DNA from: Posidonia oceanica
Taxonomy: Eukaryota > Streptophyta > Magnoliopsida > Alismatales > Posidoniaceae
Reading direction: 5' to 3'
Length of the DNA: 64,000 bases
Assembly (NCBI GenBank): GCA_037176725.1
Contig: JAZBRS010000076.1
Span: 115,835,001-115,899,000 of the forward strand
Position 1 is the stretch's first letter, and every line of letters starts with the position of its first letter. Shown in pieces: positions 55,092 to 64,000 of the stretch. The translations under genes and the position numbers were made by a program. Under the pieces are notes generated by a model, which saw nothing but the letters and a program-made list of their open reading frames with translations, did not search any database and was not told the DNA's origin.

Positions 55092-58000
55092 TGTTGACAC
55101 CCCATCTTGGCAGGCTTGGATCCTTGGAGCCCTCCTGGCGATTGCTGGACTCAAACCCAAACCCAAACCCTAATCCTCTTCTTTACCCTCCAAAATCAGC
55201 CCATCTTGACCTAAGCCTTTACCCCTCTTCCCAAGCTCAAAACCTAACCAAAACCCATACGAAAATCCACCAACACTCACTTAACAAGCCTACCCAAGAA
55301 CCCAGAAATTTCCAAACCTAGACCATTCCCAAAAACCCTAGAAAACCTAGGCAAAACTCCCCTTTTTCTACACCTTGAAACCCCTCCAAAACCTTCTTAG
55401 AATCAAACCAAAACTTCAGGACCAACACCTCAAACCCTAGACTACCCACTCACCAATTTTCACCCCATTCCAAGACCCTTAAGACCCCCTTTCATCCAAA
55501 TTATCCTTTTCTCTCTCTGGGATTATCATTTTCTCTCTCCTCTCTCTCTCCTGATTATCATCTCTCTTTTCATCCCCTTCTTGCCCTTTCTCTGGTCTGG
55601 CTGTGGGCCCCCTCTATACTTCTATCCCTTCTCTATCTTATTCCTATTTTTACTTTATTTTTAGCACTTTCCCTAATTTTCAAAAAATCCTTTTCCTTCA
55701 ACCTATCTCTTTTCCTTTTATCTCCCTCTTTTTTCCATTTCTTTCCTCCTTCTCTTTTCCTTTTCCCTCTCTTGCAAAAATCCATAAAAGCCCCTAAAAA
55801 TCTGTAAAACCCCAAAACATAAAAGAAACAAATCAGAACCCTAAGAAAAACAATTAAAAAACATTAAACAAGCAATTAAAAACCTAAACTTAACTAAATC
55901 AAACTAAAAGGAAAACCAAGCATGTAAGCTAAAAAATGCAAAACAAATCTAAAGAAAACACTGAAAAATCAAGGAAAAAACTAAAATAAAACCAAAACCT
56001 ACCAAAAGTAAAAACCCCATCAAAAGAATTAAAAAACAAACCCTAAAAAGAAGAATTAAAAAACAAACACTAAAACAAGTAATTAAAGAAACAAAGAGAC
56101 ATAACCTAACAAACCTAAGGAAAAAACAAATTAAAAACTTAATTAAAAGGAAAAGAAAAACACATTTAAAAGACTTAAAAACACCCTATCAAACCAGAAA
56201 AATCTAGCTAAAAACTCCAAGAAAAATCAACAAATAAAAATTAAAGCATAATTTAAAAGACTTAAGAAAGAAAAAAAAAACCCTAAGAAGACTAAGACTT
56301 AAAAACCTAAAACCAATCCTGATTAATACGAAAATAAATCCTAAAAAATCCTAATCAATGTCCTGAGTATCTAACAAGAGAAACACAATTTTTAAAACAA
56401 TTTAAAAAAGGGTTTAACAAACATTTAATCAAGTGAAAACCAATTAAAAGCAAAACCAAAACCCTAAAACCCTAATCAAGCCCAAAATGCATTAATCAAC
56501 CCAAAATGGTCATTAAAAAATTTAATTAAAACCCTAATTTACATCACAACCTTTCTAGTATTTTTATTTATTTTTAGTTCATTTTTACTAATTTTATTTC
56601 CCCATTCTACCCTCTCTTCTTTCTTACTTCTCTTTTTCTTTCTTTCCTTTCCTTACTGGGCCCGTCGGCCCATTTTCCTTTTTCCTTTATTTTTTCTCCT
56701 TTTTCTCGGCCCGCAGCAGTCCGGCCCACACCTCTCCTTCTTCTTCCTCAGCCTTCTGCATTTTCTCCACTGGCTTTCTCCCGCGAGCTGCAACAGAGTT
56801 CCCTCCTCCATTTGAAATTCGACCTCCCATCCAATCACCAACAGCAGCTCGCCGCTCCTCCTTCATCTCAGTGGCTTTCCGGGAGGCAATCAATGCCTGT
56901 CGTCTCGCCGGCATCAGTCTCCTCTGCTGCAGTGGCCGCCGGTTGAATTCAAAAATTCCCAGCGCACCAGCAGCCAGCCTCCCCCTGATAAAAACCAGCC
57001 ATTCGACCCCCTTCATTGCCCTTTTGGTCATCCGAGAGAGAGAGCTGAAAATCCAGAGAATTCCCAAGCAAATCTCCTTCTTCTCCCTCTGATTTTCAGC
57101 AACACTTCCCTTTCTTTTTCTCCTTAAAACCAAGCCCGTTCCAGCATCCAACTCTCTTCCATTTCATCCCCCAAATTCACCCAACACACCAGCATTCCTC
57201 CTCCATCATTTCCCAGCCTTTCCTTCCCTGTAAACACTCCAGTTCACCCGAACTTCCATCACTGAAACCAGCTGCAACCCAACACCTCCTCTCCTGAAAA
57301 TAGCCTTCACCACAGACCTCCAATCCTTCCCGAATCTTCCCAAGATATTCGCCTGAACTCCACCTCCCCAAGGCACCCGACATTCAGCCTAGCAACCCAC
57401 CACCGCACCTACACGCCACCACAAACAGTTGCCTCCCTCTCTGACCAGAAAACCCACCAGCTTGCAATCTCCACCCACAGCCTCCCAAAACCCAATTCGA
57501 CCGCCCAGAATCCTTCAACAGACCTCCAGCAATCTTCCAGAAGTTCCCGTCCAGCCTGAGGAGTAGCAGACACTCCCCCCGGCCTCCGGCTGCCACTCTG
57601 AACCCACGACCTGCCGAATCTCTCTCCGGCCTGCACAGCTCGCGTCTGATCATTTGGGAAGCTCCGGAGGGCCGTTCTGAGGTGACTCTAGCCCTCGTGA
57701 GCAGCGGACAGCGCCCGCAGCGACCGGACGGACCCCATCGGCGACCCCTGAAGCCACCTACGTCGGGAGGGCATCTCAGACGCGGACCCAGGTAAAAGTT
57801 TCTTCCCCTAGTCCCCTTTTCTTCCCTCGCTGCTTCTCAGCCCCTTAGAAGTAGGTTTCCAGCCCTCCAGATGCTCCTGCAGCTCACCGGTCTTCCCGTC
57901 TTCTCCGGCGCCGGTCCCCTGATCTCCGGACGCTCCGCCCAGCAGAACGGACTCCCGACGATTCCCAGAGCTCCGCACGGTCGCCGGCTACGTCCTCTGC

Positions 58001-60710
58001 CATCTCGCGCCTCCCCAAGCCCCCTGTGTCGGCGGTGGTGAGCGCCGGTGGCTCACTGCTACAGTGCCAGCCACCGCCGGTAAATCACTGTGCATTTATT
58101 TTCTTAGTTATAAGATTTCTGTGCAGATATTGCATGTTTGCCTTAAGTTTTTTAATTTTTGCGTTTCAGTCCTCTGTCCCTTTAATATGCTTAGTTTTTA
58201 ATTAGAAACCATGCTAAATTGCTGCTTTTATCTCTGCTTTTCAGTATTTTCTTTCCAGTCCTTTTACTGTGCTGTGCTGTTGTAACTTTTTGCATTTTAG
58301 CCCTTCTGTTTTTTATTTTTGCATGTAAGTCCTGCCCTAAATCAGTTCATTTAATTGCATGCATTTTACCATATGAAATTGCATTCTGCATCCCTGCATG
58401 TTTTTGATTTTGCATATAGGTCCATGCACTGTAGTAACTTAGGTTTTATTTTTAATTTTTGCATACTGCATTGCATATTTTCCCCCCTGTTTTTGCATAT
58501 TTGCATTTAGGTCCATTTTAAATGGACAGTAACCATTTGCATGCATTTTTGCATACTGCATTGCATTTTGGCCCCTGTTTTTTTCAGAAATTACACATCA
58601 GTCCTTTTCAGTGTTTTCAGAGCATATTTACCAAACAAAATTGCATATTTGACCCCTGCATGATTCAAAAATCACACATAGGTCCTTGCATCTTTTAAAA
58701 ACCATGTAAAAAGACTGTTTTGCCCCTAAAGTTGCATCTTAGCTCCTATGCTTACAAAATTGCATGTAGACCCTCCACTTGCATCTCCAGACTCCCCAGA
58801 ACCCTGTTTTCTGGAAAATTTGCATTTTAGACCCTAGTTTTTCCAAAATTGCATTCTGATCTCTTTTGTTTTTAAAACTTCTTCCAATGCATACCCTCTT
58901 TTCAAATTAGCTTTCTGAGCCCAGTCTTTTGCGAAATAACCCTCTGCCCTCTCCTGTTTTCAAAACCCTCCTCTGTGGACCCCATCTTTTGTGAAAATTT
59001 GCATTTTAGCCCCTTTTCTTTTTCAAAAATGCTTTTGAACTCCTGTCTTTTCCAAGTTTGTTCCCCTTGTTTCTCCTTGCTTGTGCATGCATTCTGCATT
59101 CATTTAGTCTTGCATTTTAGCATCCTTTTGCACACACTAAGCACCTTTAGCTCCCCTTCACCTGGGAGGACCTTTTGCACACCCCTAGGACCTCCCGAAC
59201 ACCTAGATCTGTTCTTCTCCCCTGTTCTGGCCTTCCTGCCTTGAAGCTGCGATATCTTCCGATCCGGTCGTTGGATCTTCTCAAGCAAGCTGCCCAGGCA
59301 ACCGCAGCGAAGCGCTCTTCAGCATGGACCAAGCAGATCTCAGATCAGGCTCCAGGATTTCTAGGTATGTCCTCCTGAACCCCTACATTGCATTCATTTG
59401 CATGCCATTTGCATAGTTTTCCTCGTTTTCGATTTCTGTTTCTTTAAGCATGTAGAATAGGGCCTCCTCTTCTTGTCTATCAGCTCAGATCTCCGTTTCG
59501 CGTTTCCCTATGTGTTTTGTGTTGAGTTTTCCTGGATTTACCACTTAATGTGACTTTCTCCCTCCTTTTCCACGATCCGATCGCATCGCGAGCTTTGGGC
59601 AGCATGCGAGACACACCGTGGAACGGTTCAGTGGGAAATGGTCGCAAAAGAGGTGGTAATCCCCCCGTTTGCTCACTCTCCCCTTTGTAGGTCTTCACAC
59701 CTACTCTGTGTGGCCCCGAACAGCGCCTGTTCTCACACATGCGCTGTTCTGCTTCTCCTTTTTTTGCTTCTAATCTTTTCCTTGCATTTGCATTCGCACA
59801 GCTTTCCGAGGTTTTATCTCGCTGCTTTTGGCACCGTTTTGCGTGCCCGTTCTCGTTTTGGCACCGTTTTGCGTGCCTGCTTTGTCTTTCGCGTCGTTTT
59901 GCACGCTTGCCCTGTTTTTGGCACAGTTTTGCGTGCCCGTCACCGTCTTTTGCACCGATTTGCGTGCTGCCTTGCTTTCTCGCCCGTTTTGCCTGCCGAC
60001 CTTGTCTTTTTGCACCGTTTTGCGCGCTTTCTTGTTTTTCGCCTCGTTTTGCGTGTTTTACGCCGTTTTCTCTTGCATGTCGATTGCATTGCATGGTTTT
60101 ACCGTTGTTTTGCTTTTTCGCCTGCATTTGCATATAGGACTGTGATGCTTACTATCTGGAGTTCTCACGAGCTAGGTTTCGCCTGGTTCGGAACACAGAC
60201 AGCGTAGCTGAGCATTTAGAAAGCACGTTTACTTCCTTTCTTTGCATCTCTCCACTTAGAGCACACCTTGAGCATTCATTTAGGCATTCATAGGCACATA
60301 GGCATTCAATCCTGCATTTCCCTGCGTATGCGAGCGTAAGTCTAGAAAGACCGATTCTCAGGCGTGTCGGGGGTGCCTAACACCTTCCCCGCACGTAACA
60401 GGAGTCCATACCCTGTCTTTTGGCCCGCAATGACTGTACTGCCCTTATCCTAGGCTAGAGTCATCTCATTTGCATGCATTTGCATTTGTTTCCTTTGCAT
60501 TGCTTTGCTTTGCATTTCTTGCTTGGTTTTGCGTGTTAATTCACGCATTTCCCCCGATTTTCCTTGTCTCCCGTTAATAGACATGGTGGCGACTCTGATT
60601 TGTCTTATCTTTCTCTTTTCTCCTCGATTTCAAGTGTTTTCGAGTCGAGCCTTTTCCTCGGATCCAATCGCCGCTAAATAGCGAGCCTGATTCCGATCGG
60701 GATCGCTACA
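55092..60710 (+). mobile_element. 3' LTR of element A
   Basis: Same length and layout as the 5' LTR. By eye the first 3.7 kb has one difference (at 37049, equivalent 55607), while the last 1.9 kb (from 58788) has about 40, mostly C/T and A/G. No insertions or deletions separate the two. It includes a donor-like site at 57790, a minisatellite at 59825-60080 and the conserved hairpin block at 60367. Confidence 0.93.
60367..60405 (+). promoter_or_regulatory. Conserved LTR hairpin block (copy 5)
   Basis: Identical core to the 5' LTR copy at 41809. Confidence 0.7.
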
Positions 60711-60715
60711 TAGGG
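60711..60715 (+). repeat. Right target-site duplication of element A
   Basis: TAGGG, pairing with 36529-36533. The sequence rejoins as the CATTTGCATATAGGG...GTGATGCTTACTG context that is present unbroken in A's own LTRs (about 41568-41600). Confidence 0.9.
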
Positions 60716-60943
60716 CAGTGATGCTTACTGCCTGGAGTTCTCACAAACTAGGTTTCGCCCGATTCGGAACACAGACAGCGTTGCTGAGCACTTAGATAGC
60801 ACGTTTAATTCCTTGCACGCTTTCCATCACCTAGAGCACACCTATGAGCATTTAATTAGACACTCATTGGCACTTAAGCATTCAAAATCTACATTTCCCT
60901 GCGTATGCGAGTGTAAGCCTAGAATGACCGATTCTCGGGCGTG

Positions 60944-60982
60944 TCGAGGGTGCCTAACACCTTCCCCGCGCGTAACAGGGGT
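60944..60982 (+). promoter_or_regulatory. Conserved LTR hairpin block (copy 6)
   Basis: TCGAGGGTGCCTAACACC then TTCCCCGCGCGTAACAGG. The GGTG/CACC stem is kept; one outer G is A. Confidence 0.65.
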
Positions 60983-61340
60983 CCTTGCCCTTTCTCTTGG
61001 TCCGCAATGACCATATTGGCCTTATCCTAGGCACGAGTGACATCATTTGCATTCATTTGCATCTGATTTCTTTTGCATTGCCTTGCATTGCATCTTTTGC
61101 TTGGTTTTGCATGATTATTCACGCATTTCCTCGATTTTCCTTGTCTCCCGATCTAATAGACTTGGTGGCGACTCCGATTTGTCTTATCTTCTTCTTCTCT
61201 TTCCTTTTTCCCTTTTTTAAATTGTTTTCGAGTTAAGTCTTTCTTCTCAGACATAGCCGCTAATAGTGAGCCTGATTCTAATCGGTGCACGCGAGCTTTG
61301 GCAATGTGCATGGACGATCTGAACACCGGGATTACTACAG

Positions 61341-61358
61341 TGGCGACTCCGCTGGGGA
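61341..61358 (+). promoter_or_regulatory. Primer binding site of element B (tRNA-Arg type)
   Basis: TGGCGACTCCGCTGGGGA, identical to A's and also one base after the LTR end. Confidence 0.8.
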
Positions 61359-62672
61359 TACTAGACTTTGATTTTCGCTTTGGCTTTCGCTCATTCGCAT
61401 TTCGCTCGAGATTTGTCTTCTTTGTTTGCCTTTTGTGCCTTCCTTGCCTATTTTGCTCGCTTTTCTGTGCAAACTCCTACCGAGTCGCCTGTTGGCTACT
61501 CCGCTTAGGTTTTGCACCCACTTTGCCTTGGTTTATGCTCTGTTTTGCTCTGCTTTGCCTCTGTTGCTTGTTTGCTTGCTTACTTCCTTGCTTCTGCCCT
61601 TGTTTGCTTTACTGCTTACCTGTTGTTACTTTCTTTATCTTGCTTACTTATTATTGCTTTATTTCCTGCACAATGCATGTCTACATATTTGTTTGGCAAC
61701 AATGCATGCTTTTTCAATGATGAATGCTTTCTTTTACACATTTGCTATGTCACTACGCACGCACATGCCCTGTATATATGCCTTTTGACATGATGAATGC
61801 TTTCTCTTCACTATCATGCTCACAAACACTCGCACATGTCATGCACTTGCCTTTTGCTTTGTTGTATGTTGTTTGCCTGCCATATTTGGTTGTTTTTCTT
61901 CCCTTTTGCACATGCCATGCCTAGGATAGTAGAGATTGATTGCTTTTCCTGTGGTTAATTAAAAATAGCAAGTAAAAATAAAATCTAGGATCAACTAGAG
62001 CCATCAACACACTTGCACCCCCTGGAGTTAATAAAATACGCAAGATAAAAGACTTTAATCATTTGCATGAAGCATCATATAGGGCATGCATCTTCTCATC
62101 TGAGTCCACCTATCAGTCTGCGAAGGTTGGTCCCGGCCTCTCACTTCGATGCTTTGGCTTGGTGTGAGTCGGTCGGTCTGTCCCCCCTTGTCAGGGGTCG
62201 TGTCGGTGCTAGTGGAGGGTACTTCCTACGCTTAGGCAAGGTTGAGGCCACCAACACACCACCCTGTTATTACCTGAGCTTTGGGCCGGGAGTTAGACAG
62301 GGGGCCTACTTTTCTGACCTGAGTCGGTGACCGGTACACTTGTGGATATCCGGAGTAGACTACCTGCTAGGAAACACTAGATTGGTGAGAGAGAGCATGC
62401 TAGAAAGCATACATGTCATTCATGCCACAACTTAATGCATTTACATTTCATTTTCTATTCCTAATCCCGGTTTTCTGTTGTGTCCTTCGCAGAGTTCAGT
62501 GAGCGAGTTCCCTACCTGGAGCTCGGGTTCCTCCCCTTGCTGACACCTCTACTGAGACACCTATGCTCAACCATCTCCTTCTGAGCTATTCGCCTTTGCG
62601 AGTATAGCTCCTCGTAGGGCCCGTCCGCTTTCTACTCGTCGTAGCCCTATTTTGACTCGCTCTCGGTTAGCA
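61359..62672 (+). other. Leader of element B
   Basis: Collinear with A's leader: T/C-rich start, CACATGCCATGC-type repeats (61750-61920), and the kept block at 62098-62340 (GAGTCCACCTATCAGTCTGC, GAGCTTTGGGCCGGGAGTTA). An acceptor-like TTCGCAG lies near 62487-62493. Confidence 0.6.
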
Positions 62673-64000
62673 ATGGCCCAGCGCACCATCGAACCCCCGC
62701 TTACCCTTGTCTCGGAGGCAGTTTCCGCTCTGGCCCCTCCGACTCTTGCTTCCAACCCATCTGTACCCCTTGTGACACTAGGATTTCCCCCTCTGTCGCT
62801 TGGGGCACCCCAGTTTGCTGTGGGACAGTGGTAGACGTTTACTCCTCCTGATCCAGTCACCGAGTCTATCTTGATGACCACTACTCGTATTCTGAAGGTA
62901 CCTCTGACCCCACCTTCTTAAGGATTTGTCGCTTTTGACACCCCTTCTGCTACTACGGCGACTCTTGCCATAGGACTTCAATCTTCTGGACAGTCCGGAT
63001 CTCTTGGCTTTGGCACCTTGCCGGCACTGCAATTCAGTGTTCCCACCGATGGGACACTTGAAGAGCAGTACCAGCATCTGATGGACACTATCTAGCGGCT
63101 GCAGGGTATGGCTCTATCAGTCCACCCTTCTTCCTTGCCTGTTGGTCCTGAGATTCCTGTGCAGCCTGCTCTCGCATATCATGCATTGCACTCTACACTT
63201 CCGCCTAGACTGTCGTCTCAACTGCTCACAGTTCCGACGATGGGGGCACGTATCCCGCCTCTTGCATCTGCACCACACCACACACAGCATGCACCTCCGC
63301 CACCTGGTGGCCAGTCATTCGGACTGGTGGGAGCACAGTACCTCGTAGGCCCGCTATCCGGCACCGCACCGGTGCGGCCGCTGCTGCTCCAGCATTCTGC
63401 ACCCACTGCACAGCATACCATCTATCCTCCCCCTTTACATCAAGTACAGAATTCAACATGCATTCCCCCTTGCACTCCACCATAGCACGGGTATGCCAGC
63501 CATCACCTTGCATCACCAGGTGATGTGATGGTGGATCCGGAGGAGCACCTCGGTACGACCCAATCGGCATACGTGGTCCCTACCCCCGCTGCCCCATCAC
63601 CTGTGGCAGCTATTCCAGACCCCATCAACAACAGGATGGATGTTCTAGAGAAAGCACTGCGTCTGGTGTAGGGCACAGACCACCAGACCTACCAGTTCCG
63701 AGACCTCTACTGTTTCCTAGAGGCTGTACTCCCTCCAAAGTTCAAAATCCCGGACTTTGAGAAGTATGATGGTAGGGGCTGCCCCATAGCCCATCTGAAG
63801 GCGTATTGCGATGATCTCGCCCAGCTTCAGGCTGACGAGAGGTTGCTGATCCGCCTGTTCCAAAAGAGTTTGTCCGGTCCATCCCTCAAGTGCTTCATGC
63901 CACTTGACATGTCTACGATCAGGACATGGAACGACCTAAGCCAGGCGTTCTTGGAACAGTATTCCTTCAACCTCGATCTGGTCCCAAAGTGCGCAGACCT
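62673..64000 (+). pseudogene. gag: Decayed gag of element B, running off the window
   Basis: Starts ATGGCCCAGCGC, equivalent to A's 43482. The frame has no shift to the window end but has stops at 62832, 62919, 63093, 63483 and 63669. The last equals the UAG of element A; at the other four A has Gln codons. After 63671 the capsid-like region is open (PPKFKIPDFEKYDG, LFQKSLSGP, TWNDLSQAFLEQYSFNLD), but the usual KWF reads KCF. Confidence 0.85.

Larger units (their letters stand above)
36534..60710 (+). mobile_element. Element A: complete 24,177-bp Ogre/Tat-type LTR retrotransposon without reverse transcriptase
   Basis: Two 5,619-bp LTRs at an exact offset of 18,558 bp, TG...CA ends, a 5-bp target duplication, a primer site and a polypurine tract define the borders to the base. 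The order is LTR, primer site, leader, gag (with one UAG), protease, Ser/Ala/Gln linker, integrase, DUF7745 ORF, repeat bank, polypurine tract, LTR. Reverse transcriptase, RNase H and the integrase zinc-binding N-terminus are missing, so it must be non-autonomous. It inserted into the LTR of a relative, B. Confidence 0.93.
60711..61339 (+). mobile_element. Element B 5' LTR, part 2
   Basis: Continues the LTR begun at 31574: GATGCTTACTGCCTGGAGTT, the conserved hairpin block at 60944, TGGCGACTCCG at 61164 and the end ATTACTACA at 61339, one base before the primer site. It corresponds to the last 0.6 kb of A's LTR. Confidence 0.85.

Noticed and set aside
1..64000. Host genes, tRNA, rRNA, microRNA precursors
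   Set aside because: None recognised by eye. The palindromes at 153-1530 could fold like small-RNA precursors, but nothing else supports that call.

Overview
The window is plant nuclear DNA made almost entirely of transposable elements. I see no host gene, tRNA, rRNA or CRISPR array. All recognisable parts belong to very large Ty3/gypsy LTR retrotransposons of the Tat/Ogre type. The diagnostic features are LTRs of 3.7-5.6 kb starting TGTTGACACCCC or TGTAGACACCCC, a conserved hairpin block near the LTR 3' end, a tRNA-Arg-type primer binding site, a CX2HX4HX4C Gag knuckle with a DNGS protease, a long tandem-repeat region before the 3' LTR, and an extra ORF 3' of integrase that resembles the plant DUF7745/plant-mobile-domain family. 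This points to a flowering plant with a repeat-rich genome; I cannot name the species.

Layout. 1-2506 is the 3' part of an LTR carrying six palindromic hairpin units. 2507-2752 is the tail of another LTR, fused directly to an internal region (2753-7301) that holds a broken DUF7745 ORF, a 60-bp minisatellite and a polypurine tract. 7302-8898 and 8899-about 10930 are two successive LTR 5' parts. About 10930-15326 is a rearranged internal region ending in a polypurine tract, followed by the LTR 15327-18994. A second DUF7745-bearing internal region starts at 18995. From there the window is a nest. Element 3 (minus strand) entered at 21064. Element B (plus) entered element 3 at 31574. Element A (plus, 36534-60710, 24,177 bp) entered the 5' LTR of B, giving a perfect TAGGG target duplication. 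The rest of B's LTR, its primer site, leader and a decayed gag run from 60711 to the window end.

Element A is the best-preserved unit. It has two 5,619-bp LTRs, a primer site, a gag frame with one in-frame UAG, a zinc knuckle, an aspartic protease, a long Ser/Ala/Gln linker, an integrase with all three catalytic residues, a 393-codon DUF7745 ORF, a 2-kb tandem-repeat bank and a polypurine tract. It has no reverse transcriptase or RNase H, and none is visible anywhere else in the window. It was probably moved by enzymes supplied in trans.

The observations most worth following are: (1) short hairpins, repeated in every element between DUF7745 and the 3' LTR, whose stems change in a compensatory way; (2) A's two LTRs are almost identical for 3.7 kb and then about 2% different for 1.9 kb; (3) the DUF7745 ORF has exactly 401 codons in four diverged copies, broken only by substitutions; (4) elements A and B share an in-frame UAG at the same gag codon.
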